The position numbers and the translations under genes were made by a program. Positions 8,582 to 16,524 of a stretch of 64,000 nucleotides of DNA are shown piece after piece. The stretch spans positions 18,563 through 82,562 of the forward strand of contig NZ_JAHVDK010000040.1 of NCBI RefSeq assembly GCF_051487185.1. Direction: 5' to 3'. Every line of letters begins with the position of its first letter. Position 1 is the first letter of the stretch. A model generated the notes under the pieces. It saw nothing but the letters and a program-made list of their open reading frames with translations. It did not search any database and had not been told where the DNA came from. This DNA is from Inquilinus limosus_F. Lineage in GTDB: Bacteria > Pseudomonadota > Alphaproteobacteria > DSM-16000 > Inquilinaceae.

Positions 8582-9099
8582 TTCCGCTCCGGCTAGATCC
8601 TGCGTCGCACGGTGAGCTTAAGCCGCTCGCCGCAAAGTCAGCAATGGCCGCGACCGCCTCACGGCGTCCGCTTCTGGCGCTCCCGGGACGCATTTGCCGC
8701 TTCCCCACCGGGCTCCGTGGTCCGCTTCCCACCCTTCCCGGCCGGTTCAGCCAGGCGGGGAAGCGCCATGAGCGGCCGCGACGCTAGCGTCTCAAGACCG
8801 GACGTCGCTAGGACTCGCCGAATCCGGGCCCTTGTCGGTCAGCTTGGGTTCAGAGCGCGCCTGAAACCGGCCGCCGCGGCGGCTCTACGGAGCGGACACG
8901 ACCAGATGCGACCCTACTCGCCCCTTGACGATGGGCCTGCAAGAGGTACGAAAATCACAGCGGCCGACGCCGTCACAAGAACCGCGCCAATGCGCTGCCA
9001 CGTGCCAAGTGAGAATCTGTCCGGGATCATGGGGCTGTGCGGATGGAGACGAGGAGCCCCGCCAAAGTTTCAGCCATTTCTGCGGATCGCCATGCAGCT
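8582..9099. other. Gap containing repeat-like sequence only
   Basis: No recognisable gene. The stretch 8640-8930 is built of CCGGAC/GCGCCA-type fragments related to the dispersed repeat, with the best copy at 8763-8807. Confidence 0.45.
8763..8807 (+). repeat. Dispersed ~45 bp intergenic repeat, copy 3 (divergent)
   Basis: It reads GCGCCATGAGCGGCCGCG, then ACGCTAGCG, then AAGACCGGACGTCG, keeping the two-block layout and spacing of the family with several substitutions. Confidence 0.5.
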
Positions 9100-9528
9100 C
9101 TATTCGGGCACTGTCTCGCCGGACCCTCCCACTTCGCTGGGGAAGTCCTTCAGCTTGGGAAGCCCATCCTTCATGGGCAGCACGGTTTCGGCGTAGTTCA
9201 GGTGGACACTCGGCTTGAAGGTCACCATCGGGAGCATGGCAGCATGCACGTCCGTGATGCCGTGGCTCGGGTGTTCGACCAGAACATGGCCGCCACATTT
9301 CGTGCAGAACCGCCTGTCACTGAAGCTGGTCTTGCTGAATCGCCCGAGCGACTCGGCTCCCCGGATGACCTTCACGTTTCTCGCCTTCCATAGGGTGAAG
9401 GCGGTCACTGGTGCCCCAGAGTAAGATCGGCAGGAACTGCAATGACAGTATCCCATCTGCTCGGGTGCGCCTGTCACTTCGATCGCCACGGCCCCGCAGA
9501 AGCAGGTTCCTGTGTGCCTCTCGATCAT
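9100..9528 (-). CDS. GFA-family (CENP-V/GFA) zinc-binding protein
   Basis: A 142-residue protein with the Cys pattern of the GFA fold: CFCGAV near residue 9, CHCSSC near 31 and CTKCG near 79. These ligate two structural zincs. Family members were named after a glutathione-dependent formaldehyde-activating enzyme, but most have no proven activity. The start at 9528 follows GAGGAGAGATCC; the frame is open further upstream without support. Confidence 0.88.
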   Translation of the reverse strand: MIERHTGTCFCGAVAIEVTGAPEQMGYCHCSSCRSYSGAPVTAFTLWKARNVKVIRGAESLGRFSKTSFSDRRFCTKCGGHVLVEHPSHGITDVHAAMLPMVTFKPSVHLNYAETVLPMKDGLPKLKDFPSEVGGSGETVPE

Positions 9529-9998
9529 GGATCTCTCCTCGTCCGCGAGCGCCGGCTCTCCAAGCGTTGGCGCGGGGAACCTCATGGGTCCAACGAGATG
9601 CGACAAGCCCGACCCGGAGCGTGGTGGGGAGATCCGGACCGGGCTGCGCGCCGATGTCACGGCGCCCGCGGATAGTGGCGCTCTATTGTAAGTAGAAGAA
9701 CAGTGGTGTTTGTCCCTTTTGAATCCAGAGCCTTACCACTATAGGGAACAGCCCCACCGGAGTGGGATCGAGTCACGCGAACTCAGCCCGGCCCGGGGCA
9801 GTAGCGGAGGAGGAAGCCGCCCCGAGCCGGGCGAGCGCTGCTGTTGGCCCACGGGAGCGCTCGTGATCAGTAGGCGCTTGCTCCGGCGCGGCGGAAAGGG
9901 GCGGCAGCACCCCGCCTGCATACCTCATTAGGAGGAACAAGAAGCCCCTAAGCTCCGTTGCGCGAGAGCGGCATCGGAGCCGTTCTCGGCGGATGAGA
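9529..9998. other. Gap without recognisable gene
   Basis: Both strands were read here; frames on either strand give only arginine/proline-rich compositions expected from GC-rich non-coding DNA, with no motif or ribosome-binding site. Confidence 0.4.
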
Positions 9999-10442
9999 TT
10001 ACTCGAAGGTTTCTCTGGACTTGGGGCTACAGCCCTCCGCCCCGCCGCCGCACGGATCATGTTCGCGACAGTACCAGGCCGTCCGAGCGCCGACCTCATG
10101 CCCAAAGCTGCCCCAAGCCGTGCAGCTGGGGTGCTCGCAGTAGTGCGTCCAGTGAACGTCGTCGATCTTACGGCTGGTAGGGACTTCGGTCATAGCCGAT
10201 CGATACCGCGGCGCCGGCTGCGACGCCAAGTCGCTCGGCTCGCGGCTGATTGCTGCCTCGATCGCCTCCTGGGCTGCGCACTCGATCTCGCCGGAGCTCC
10301 AGACCGGCCCCGGAGACCAAGCGATTCGAATCACGCAATTCCGGTCCACATGGAAGCGCCCAAGGTACTCGGCGCAGGCCACAATGCCCTCATTGCCTGT
10401 GTGTTCGACGGTCCAATCGGATACTACGAGGCCCTTCGCCAT
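9999..10442 (-). CDS. Unrecognised 147-residue protein: N-terminal domain paralogous to the preceding gene, C-terminal Cys/His-rich domain
   Basis: Residues 1-67 align with the 70-residue protein encoded just upstream: both share DW-x-VE, EG-V/I-V-x-C, Y-x-x-RF, W-x-x-GP and AA-x-EA at matching spacing. Residues 84-147 form a second, Cys/His-rich part (THYCEHPSC, then AWGSFGHEVG, then WYCREHDPC) that looks like a small metal-binding domain found in short alphaproteobacterial hypothetical proteins. An internal ATG at residue 84 could make the second part separately. No good Shine-Dalgarno precedes the ATG at 10442, so translation may be coupled to the upstream gene 46 bp away. Function unknown. 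Confidence 0.6.
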   Translation of the reverse strand: MAKGLVVSDWTVEHTGNEGIVACAEYLGRFHVDRNCVIRIAWSPGPVWSSGEIECAAQEAIEAAISREPSDLASQPAPRYRSAMTEVPTSRKIDDVHWTHYCEHPSCTAWGSFGHEVGARTAWYCREHDPCGGGAEGCSPKSRETFE

Positions 10443-10488
10443 ACTCGAAAAACTGCGGGCACTGGCCACCGGTTCCATGCTTGGGTGG

Positions 10489-10701
10489 CTAGCCCCTGCC
10501 GAGCGCGCGATAGCAAGCCTCCCTGGCCGCGTTCTGGACCTTCGAATGGTCCGGTCCCGGCTCTGGTCCGTCAACCCAGATCAGTTGCAGGACGCCGCCG
10601 CTGCGGAACCGGAACCGTGCGCGGTACCTGCCGCATGAGACGACACCCTCGTCGTCCGCGAACTCGACTTTCCAATCTGCCGGATCGTGGCACTTCGCCA
10701 T
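10489..10701 (-). CDS. Unrecognised 70-residue protein, first of a tandem paralogous pair
   Basis: A short soluble protein, MAKCHDPADWKVEFADD onward, with GRYRARFRF and IWVDGPEP. GGTGG is placed four bases before the ATG. The next gene on the same strand carries a paralogous domain. An exact EcfG-type promoter lies 10 bp upstream of the start codon, so the pair is probably induced by general stress. I recognise no family; the alternating charged strands suggest a small beta-sheet protein. Confidence 0.65.
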   Translation of the reverse strand: MAKCHDPADWKVEFADDEGVVSCGRYRARFRFRSGGVLQLIWVDGPEPGPDHSKVQNAAREACYRALGRG

Positions 10702-10710
10702 GCAGCCACC

Positions 10711-10736
10711 AACGGGTGCGGTTCCCGGCGCGTTCC
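10711..10736 (-). promoter_or_regulatory. EcfG-type promoter, exact match, before the small-paralogue pair
   Basis: Read on the minus strand it is GGAAC-N17-CGTT: GTTCC at 10732-10736 and AACG at 10711-10714 on the plus strand. This is the consensus reported for alphaproteobacterial EcfG sigma factors. It ends 10 bp before the ATG at 10701, so the transcript would be leaderless or nearly so unless the start codon is further in. Confidence 0.6.
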
Positions 10737-10792
10737 GGTCAGTGCAGCGCCGCGATCCGGACCAGCCGATGGACCCGGCCAGACCGCGCCGA

Positions 10793-11113
10793 TCGTGTTG
10801 AAAAAATCGTCGTTGCTGGCGGAGTGAAGTCCTGATTCAGTCCTCCTGGGCAGAGGAGGACGCAGCGATGCTGGGCGAGCGGACGGTGATGCAGGAGGCG
10901 CTGTTCGACGCGTTCAACCTCGAGCGGCACGTCCCGGCCGATCACCTGCTCCGCTCGATCGACCGGTTCGTCGACCTGGCCGGCATCCGCGCGCATCTGC
11001 GGCCGTTCTACAGCGAGATCGGGCGGCCCTCGGTCGATCCGGAGCTGATGATCCGGATGCACCTCCTCGCACAGCCGGCGCTCCGAGCGGATGCCGAAGC
11101 GCAGCAGCGCCAA
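10793..11113 (+). mobile_element. IS1182-family relic, copy 1 (truncated transposase with an inverted segment)
   Basis: The left end is GTGTTGAAAAAATC at 10793. The transposase N-terminus from 10868 has the IS1182-type start (NLERHVPADHLLRSIDRF, then HLRPFYSEIGRPSVDPEL). After MIRMH, at about 11062, the plus strand stops matching. The minus strand across ~11063-11113 instead reads LLRFGIRSERRLCEEV, which is the expected continuation of the transposase, so the downstream piece has been inverted. The rest of the element is missing. Bases 10807-11031 repeat at 36648-36866. Confidence 0.75.
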
Positions 11114-11212
11114 GTCCTGCCGCGCTGCATCATTTGCGGAAATCGCATGCGGCTTTCGGAAACGGCCCGGCAGCAACCGTCCCATGATCGGGTCGACGAG
11201 CCACAGCACCCC

Positions 11213-11745
11213 CGTATATCGTCTGCTGGGCCAGATCGGATTGCGGCTTCGGGAGCGATCGATCGAAGTTGCTGATGGCCCTGCCTTGACGGTGCACCAG
11301 CCCGCTTTCGATTCTGGTGCTCCAGGACGGCACGGCTCCAGCCATGCTCGACGGCCTGGCGGGCGTACCAGATCCGTTCGTCCGGGTTCTGCACGGTCTC
11401 GAGGAGGCGGACGTTGTGACCCCAGGGCAATTCTGCAACAAGCTGTTGCAAGATTTCGGGGTCGGTATAGGCCTCGGCGAAGGCCTTCATATAGCCGAGG
11501 TTCCGGGCCGAAAGGCCCTTCATTTCGGGGAAGTCCCGACGGAGATCCGCGGAGAGCCGCTCGATCACCCGGGTCCCCCACCCTTCTGTGGTCTGCCTGG
11601 CCAGGATCTCCCTGCCGATTGACCAGTAGAGCATCACCAGGCTCTGGTTGACGGCGGCAGCCGTGCGCAGGCGCGCGGACCGGATCCGCTCCTTCAGATC
11701 GCGCAGCACGGACGCGTAATCGTCGCCGTCAGGAATGGTTTCGAC
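11213..11745 (-). pseudogene. DUF1016 (YhcG N-terminal / PDDEXK nuclease-associated) gene, frameshifted and truncated
   Basis: The minus strand reads DYASVLRDLKERIRSARL, NQSLVMLYWSIGREIL and GLSARNLGYMKAFAEAY, the N-terminal DUF1016 domain. After LEHQ the match jumps frame to RIESGLVHRQGRAISNFD and SDLAQQTIY; one extra A near 11312 explains the shift. The C-terminal PDDEXK nuclease part is missing, cut by unrelated sequence next to the IS1182 relic. No good start codon remains at the 5' end. Confidence 0.8.
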
Positions 11746-11862
11746 GGGCTTATGGGCCGAGAGTAGCAGGCCGCCCGCGCCTATGGCAGTTTTCGGCGAA
11801 CGCTTGGGCCCAATGGAAAAGCCTCGGCGCGAGGCCTGGGCCGATACGGCGAGCGGACGGTG

Positions 11863-12075
11863 TCAGACGACGGCGACGTCGGTTCGCAAGAACCCGCTTT
11901 CTGTCGCGAGCGGCGGCAGCCGGTAGGACTGGGCGCACGCATAGGCCAGGCAGTCACCTACATTCAGCGCCGCTGCGTGGCCGGCGGCCTTCCCATATTG
12001 CCGACCAGCTTCGAGGGCTCGACGCCCGACATCCATCGAGATCACCATCTCTCTGGCGCCGATCGCGCTGATGCT
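11863..12075 (-). pseudogene. VapC-type PIN-domain toxin remnant (C-terminal half)
   Basis: The minus strand reads RRALEAGRQYGKAAGH, AALNVGDCLAYACA and GFLRTDVAVV. This matches the end of VapC toxins (…HPAALN-x-GDC-x-x-YA…TD), including the conserved GDC acidic residue. The N-terminal half with the first catalytic Asp is absent, and no VapB antitoxin gene is adjacent, so it should be inactive. Confidence 0.55.
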
Positions 12076-12260
12076 CCGACACGCTAGGAGTAGCGGCTTG
12101 CGCCGATCCAGGCTCGTGCTCGCACATGCCGTGTCCGGAGAGTGTTTAGCCCCGTCCGGGGCCACCACGCTAACGCGGTCCGCGAATATCCCTGCTCGTT
12201 CTATGTCGTCACCCCAAGGGCGCAGAGGGAAATTCCTGTCGAACCCGCACTCGGGTGAAG

Positions 12261-12548
12261 TTAAATGCCTTCAAGCATGATCAAGCGGCACTGGGATGCG
12301 CCCTGTCGGATGGCTTTGACGGGCGCGTATTCGGCTGAGTCATACCAAGCTGTGAGTGACGCCATGTCGGGAAACTCCAGCACAACGAGACGATATGGCT
12401 CCCAATCGCCTTCAAGCACTTCATGCTTTCCACCACGAGCAAGATAGCGCCCCCCGAACCGCTCAATGAGTGGCGCTACGTGGCGTTTGTAGTCTTCGTA
12501 TTGGTCCGAGTTCGTCACATGGGTATCGGCAATCAGATACGCTGGCAT
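12261..12548 (-). CDS. DUF1330-family protein
   Basis: A 95-residue dimeric alpha-beta-barrel-like protein: MPAYLIADTHVTNSDQYEDY at the N-terminus and LEFPDMASLTAWYDSAEY in the middle, both typical of DUF1330. The start at 12548 follows GGGGAGATCAGG; the frame is open upstream without support. Function is not established for the family. It lies between two decayed genes and appears intact. Confidence 0.85.
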   Translation of the reverse strand: MPAYLIADTHVTNSDQYEDYKRHVAPLIERFGGRYLARGGKHEVLEGDWEPYRLVVLEFPDMASLTAWYDSAEYAPVKAIRQGASQCRLIMLEGI

Positions 12549-12684
12549 GGCCTGATCTCCCCTGATACCGAGGCTTAGGAGCGTATCACGCGTTGCTAGA
12601 TGCATGTGGGCGATTCTGGGCAGTGTCAGCCCCCCCGATGCGCTTCTCGAACACGCTCTTGAACCTCCGCGCAGGGGACGACCC

Positions 12685-13052
12685 GGGGTCGGGCCCATCG
12701 TCGCCGCCGGTTGGCCGGCGTCCACATTGGCCGGTGCGGCCGCCGGCGCCGTGGCCGGCGGCGCCACGGGCGGACTGATCGGAGCGATGACGGATTCGGG
12801 CGTCGAGGAGGACACGGCCAATGTCTATGCCGAAGGCATGCGCCGCGGCGGCAAGCTCCTGACCGTCCAAGTCGAACAGGACCAGGCCAGCGAGATCCAG
12901 GAGATCATGCTGGAGAAGGGTGCGGTCGATGCCGCGGCCAGGCTTACCGCTCGTCCGGGTGGAGCGGATATGACCCGAGCGCGCCGGCATACCCGCCGGA
13001 GGAGATCGCCCGCGAGCGCGACCTGTATAGCCGTGGCGAGACGCGGGTATGA
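12685..13052 (+). pseudogene. YflT-like / glycine-zipper general stress protein, 5'-truncated and frameshifted
   Basis: The frame from about 12685 reads GVGPIVAAGWPASTLAG, a glycine-zipper membrane segment, then ANVYAEGMRRGGKLLTV, the YflT-like stress-protein domain. At ~12940 the match shifts frame and continues SSGWSGYDPSAPAYPPEE up to the stop at 13052. Restoring one G in the AGGCTT context would repair it. The N-terminal half of the usual protein is missing, so it is probably dead even apart from the frameshift. Confidence 0.65.
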
Positions 13053-13109
13053 TCCGGCCGCTGTGATTTTGGGTGGTAACAGGCCAGCTGGCGAGACGTC
13101 GGCGAGCAA

Positions 13110-13138
13110 GGCCGGACCGCAGCCACGGCGGTCCGGCC
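13110..13138 (-). terminator. Hairpin downstream of mucR
   Basis: GGCCGGACCGC (13110-13120) and GCGGTCCGGCC (13128-13138) form a perfect 11 bp stem with a 7-base loop, starting 15 bp after the MucR stop codon. A T-run is lacking, so termination strength is uncertain. Confidence 0.5.
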
Positions 13139-13152
13139 AACCAGCTCGACAG

Positions 13153-13653
13153 TTATGCCTTCGCGGCCTCGACCATTCGCACGCGAGGCGCCCGGGCGGG
13201 CTTCGGCGCAGGCTGGGCAGGCTCGGCCGGCGCGTTGGAGCGGCGTCCAAGGCCGATCGTCTTGGCGAGGGCGCTGCGCTGCTGGGCGTAGATCGGCGCC
13301 ACCATCGGGTAGTCGGCCGGCAGCCCCCAGCGCTCCCGGTACTGGTCCGGGGTCATGTTGTAGGCCGACGCCAGATGCCGCTTCAGCATCTTCAGCTTCT
13401 TGCCGTCCTCGAGGCAGATAAGGTAGTCGCGTGTCACCGACTTGCGGATCGGAACCGCTGGCTCCGGACGGGTGATCACCGGCTCGACCGGCTTGCTCAA
13501 CTTCTCGAGCGCGCCGTAGACCTGGACGATCAACCCCGGCAGGTCCGCGACCGCGACGTTGTTGTTGCTGACGTGCGCCGAGACGATTTGAGCCGCCAGA
13601 CGGCGCGTTTTCTCAGCGGCTGCCGATGCGTTTGTGGCGCCAGTTTCGCTCAT
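13153..13653 (-). CDS. MucR/Ros-family zinc-finger transcriptional regulator
   Basis: A 166-residue protein of the MucR/Ros family, which silences or controls exopolysaccharide, motility and cell-cycle genes in alphaproteobacteria. The core is PVPIRKSVTRDYLICLEDG and KKLKMLKRHLASAYNMTP followed by YRERWGLP. As in many MucR proteins only one zinc-ligand Cys is obvious in the finger. The start at 13653 is preceded by GGAG seven bases away. The upstream ~100 bp is AT-rich with repeated ATCGATG, the type of DNA MucR proteins prefer, so autoregulation is likely. Confidence 0.9.
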   Translation of the reverse strand: MSETGATNASAAAEKTRRLAAQIVSAHVSNNNVAVADLPGLIVQVYGALEKLSKPVEPVITRPEPAVPIRKSVTRDYLICLEDGKKLKMLKRHLASAYNMTPDQYRERWGLPADYPMVAPIYAQQRSALAKTIGLGRRSNAPAEPAQPAPKPARAPRVRMVEAAKA

Positions 13654-13775
13654 CAATTCACTCCAATGATAGATACAGATCGATGTAATTCACCAAATCA
13701 ATCGATGCAACTTTAATGCCGTTAACGCGAGATCACCGCAGCGGCCGTACTCTCCACATCTCGACTGTATGAAAT

Positions 13776-14250
13776 CTATCCTGCTACTGCTGTTCGCCTG
13801 CGAGCAAGCTTGCCGGTTAAAATTCCTCTGCCAGAGCTCGAGTGTCGCCGGTAACCGCGGGCGGTGTGCGTATCCATCCAGCGACCGCGCCGCCTCGCGT
13901 CCTTCAGCGTGATCCCCTTGCGGTCGGCCGCCGTCATCATGCCGCGCGCAGGCTGTGCGCCGAAACCTCCCCCTCCACCAACCCAGTCCCCTTGACCACC
14001 CGCTTGACCAGGCGGGCGACGGGATTGGTGTCGATCGGCTGCAGCCGGCCGTCGGAGCCGGTGGTCAAATGGCCGCCGCGGTCGATCCGGCAGAACATCG
14101 GCCCGGGCGTGTCGCCCCGGGCGGCGAGCCAGGCCGAGAGCGCGGTCACGGGGCCGAGCGGCGACGTCGGGACGGCCTGGATGCCGACCTCGTCCCCTCG
14201 CCGCTCCTGATCGGTCTTCGAGCCGGCGACGAACAGCATCACGCCTTCGG
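13776..14250 (-). pseudogene. Tyrosine recombinase (integrase) remnant, frameshifted
   Basis: The minus strand reads KTDQERRGDEVGIQAVP, then ARLVKRVVKGTG and SAHSLRA, the HxLR box of tyrosine recombinases. The match then shifts frame and continues MMTAADRKGITLKDARRRG and WMDTHTARGYRRH, which includes the catalytic Tyr region. Loss of one C near 13943 accounts for the shift. The N-terminal DNA-binding part is missing, so the gene is inactive. Confidence 0.75.
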
Positions 14251-14254
14251 CGAT

Positions 14255-14390
14255 CCAAAGGGATCAAGGACTTACCGATAATTTCCTCCGCGGTGTAGCC
14301 GAAGGGTCTACAGCAGGGACTGCCATTGGTACCAGGAGCATGGAAAACGACAGGCCGGCCGGGGCAAAGACAGGGAGGAGATTGCCGATC
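14255..14390 (-). pseudogene. PAS-domain fragment, probably of a sensor kinase
   Basis: The minus strand contains FGYTAEEIIGKSLIPLDRRR, the characteristic middle of a PAS domain. Only ~40 residues are left, abutting the integrase remnant. It lies directly downstream of the receiver-only gene, so it could be what is left of a partner histidine kinase; that is inference. Confidence 0.5.
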
Positions 14391-14452
14391 TGCCGGATCC
14401 TGGTTCGGCTGGTGACGAGGCTCGAATGCATAATCCGGGTCACGCCATACGT

Positions 14453-14836
14453 TCAGCCGGTCGCGGGCCTGGATTGTTGGACGAGTTCCTCCAGTACTCT
14501 TACGATCTCGGCGTCCTCGAACGGCTTCCGGATCAGCGGGCACGTCGCGTAGGTGCCGTCGATCTGTTCCGGTGCTCGCGCGCTGACAAAAGCGAATGGA
14601 ATGTCGCGGGCCTGAAGCAGCTTTGCCACCGGATAGGTGTCCACGCCAGGTCCGAGTTCTATGTCAAGCAATGCGGCAGCGATCGCCCCAGAAGTCGCCA
14701 ATCCGAGCGCGGTGTCCAGATCACCGGCTGGACCGGCAACCTCATAGCCGGCCCCCCTGACGATGGCCTCAATCACGGAAGCAAGCGTCCACTCGTCTTC
14801 AACGATTAGGATGCGGCCAGGCAGAGCGGAATCCAT
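14453..14836 (-). CDS. Receiver-only response regulator (CheY-like)
   Basis: A 127-residue single receiver domain with all key residues: acidic pair E13/D14 (ILIVEDE), phospho-acceptor D58 (LLDIEL), S85 (FAFVSAR) and K104 (LIRKPF). It has no output domain. It is closely related to the receiver fused to sigma factor 2 at 29.5 kb, sharing the LATS-x-x-I-x-AA-x-LDI, YPVA and IPFAFV-S/T-A segments. It is on the same strand as sigma factor 1, ~570 bp downstream of the 79-residue gene. GGGAG precedes the ATG at 14836. A weak CGAAC-N17-TGTT string occurs upstream. Confidence 0.88.
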   Translation of the reverse strand: MDSALPGRILIVEDEWTLASVIEAIVRGAGYEVAGPAGDLDTALGLATSGAIAAALLDIELGPGVDTYPVAKLLQARDIPFAFVSARAPEQIDGTYATCPLIRKPFEDAEIVRVLEELVQQSRPATG

Positions 14837-15402
14837 GGACATCTCCCGACCGGACAACAGACCGGCATGGGTGCGGGTTCGATGGGCAAGTAGCTCACCT
14901 GCCGCTTATTTGTGGATACCTCCGCTTTGCTCGACGCCTTCGTTGCCTTCAGCATCGCCGAGAGCGGCATCGAGGGCGGCCACACCCAGAATGTCATCGA
15001 CGACCCACCAATCAGAGGACGGCGGAGGCGTGGCAGCCTGCCAGACTTCGGCCATGCGAACGCAGAGTTTGGCGCCGGCCACCTCCACCATGGGCCGTTG
15101 GCGATCAGGGGTACCACCAGTTGCGTTCGTGTGCAAAGCTCGGAAGAGTTATCGTCCGCGAGACCGCTCCCGCTCTTTGTAGATCTCGGCATACGGCTGA
15201 CAAGATCGGCGCCGCTGATCGGCACCCATTGATTGGCCAGAGGGCCGCCGCTCTCTGCCTATCGCAGGAGTGCAAGCCGATTACGGCCATTCGCCTGGAG
15301 ACAAAGGCTGGTATCGGCACTGTAACACGCCGAAACGGAAGCCGGCGATCGCCAGCTGATCTGAATTGTCGGGGCCGATGACCGCCTGACGCCGGTCCGC
15401 GG
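14837..15402. other. Gap between the receiver gene and the sigma operon
   Basis: No gene can be supported. On the minus strand a frame at 14906-15136 contains LCVRMAEVWQAATPPPSSDW, which could be the relic of a short helical protein, but it has no ribosome-binding site and I cannot assign it. Confidence 0.35.
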
Positions 15403-15642
15403 TCACAGCACCGCAGGATGTCGCGACCGCGGTGACGGCCATTCGGGAGTCTTAGCCGGGAGCCTCGCCAGCGCCTGTGAGATGAAGGCATTCGCATACT
15501 CGACCGAGGCTTCGGGATCCCGGCTTCTGAACTCAACCAGTGCCGCTTCGCAGGCGGTCCAGCCGTCCAGCCCCGCCCATCGGCTCTGCCGAGACGCCTC
15601 GATCACCAGCATCTCGGTCATTCCTCGTCGAAACCGCAGCAT
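15403..15642 (-). CDS. Unrecognised 79-residue protein downstream of sigma factor 1
   Basis: A short, probably helical protein (ACEALVEFRSRDPEAS, then YANAFISQALARLP). GGGGAG lies three bases before the ATG. It begins 28 bp after the sigma factor stop codon, so the two are almost certainly cotranscribed. Its position is that of a NepR-type anti-sigma factor, but I see no NepR signature, so I do not assign that role. Confidence 0.6.
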   Translation of the reverse strand: MLRFRRGMTEMLVIEASRQSRWAGLDGWTACEAALVEFRSRDPEASVEYANAFISQALARLPAKTPEWPSPRSRHPAVL

Positions 15643-15670
15643 GGGCTCCCCTTGAAAGATGCATAGCTCA

Positions 15671-16165
15671 CTACGCGAGAATGCTCTTCAACTGGCTGCG
15701 GGCACGACCCAGACGCGACCGGATGGTTCCGACCGGGACGTTGAAGTGCTCCGCAGCCTCTTCGTAGGGCGTCTCGTTGACAGCCACGACCCGGATCATC
15801 TGCTGATGGCCCCGTGACAGCTTGCCGATGCCGCGTACGACGTCCTGGACCTCGACCACCAGAACCTGGTCCGGCTCCGCCGCCCCGTCCCATTCCTCGA
15901 TCGGCGCTGTCTCCGCACGTGCCCGGAGGCTGACTACGCTCGAAAGGAAGATCCGACGCATCATGACGACCAGCCAAGCCATCAGATTCGTACCGGGCTG
16001 CCACAAATGGAATTTGCGGTATGCCCGCAGCAAGGTCTCCTGAAGCAGATCATCGGCATCTGTCGGGTTCCGCGTCAGGCTCCGCGCGTATCGACGTAGA
16101 TCGCTGAGCAATGGGGCGACGTGATCCTCGAAGGCCTGCCTTGGGCGCCTGCTATCCTGCAGCAT
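15671..16165 (-). CDS. ECF sigma factor, EcfG-like (sigma factor 1)
   Basis: A 164-residue sigma-70-family ECF factor. Region 2 spans ~10-85 (LRRYARSLTRNPTDADDLLQ, then WQPGTNLMAWLVVMM); region 4 is the C-terminal HTH (TPYEEAAEHFNVPVGTIRSR). The PGTN-x-x-AWL segment and overall size are those of the EcfG (ECF15) group, which runs the alphaproteobacterial general stress response. GGAG is seven bases before the ATG. GGAAC-N16-TGTT at 16197-16221 suggests autoregulation. It is paralogous to the sigma factors at 29543 and 37238. No NepR or PhyR gene is in the window. Confidence 0.9.
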   Translation of the reverse strand: MLQDSRRPRQAFEDHVAPLLSDLRRYARSLTRNPTDADDLLQETLLRAYRKFHLWQPGTNLMAWLVVMMRRIFLSSVVSLRARAETAPIEEWDGAAEPDQVLVVEVQDVVRGIGKLSRGHQQMIRVVAVNETPYEEAAEHFNVPVGTIRSRLGRARSQLKSILA

Positions 16166-16196
16166 CGATCGCTCCGTTCGATGAACTTGCTACCAA

Positions 16197-16221
16197 AACA
16201 ACTCGCCGCCACCCATGTTCC
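16197..16221 (-). promoter_or_regulatory. EcfG-type promoter before sigma factor 1
   Basis: On the minus strand GGAAC-N16-TGTT (GTTCC 16217-16221, AACA 16197-16200), one base off the GGAAC-N16/17-CGTT consensus. It lies 32 bp before the start codon. The same GGAAC-N16-TGTT form precedes sigma factor 3. Confidence 0.55.
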
Positions 16222-16524
16222 GACACAAATTCACCAGCATTCAGTATCCGTGGTCCACGTTGTTTCTAGAATCCAGAAATATTTCAATTTCCTGCCGGCG
16301 ATCCTAACAAAAGTTAAGTCGCCAATTTTGCCGCTAGAGATGAAATCCGCAGACCAATTCTATGGTTTGATGTATGTGCGCCTCAGAACCGGGCTTCGTG
16401 TCCCTGGCCAATCACTGAGCGCCGGGCGGGCGGCGTCGCTCCTCGCGTGATTAGGCATGGTTCGGTCCCGCCTTGAAATCGCAACTGGATCCGTCGCGCG
16501 TTATGCCAGCGCGGTCGAGTTCGA

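Noticed and set aside
15403..15642. NepR anti-sigma factor
   Set aside because: Position fits, but the 79-residue protein shows no NepR-like sequence, so no name is given.
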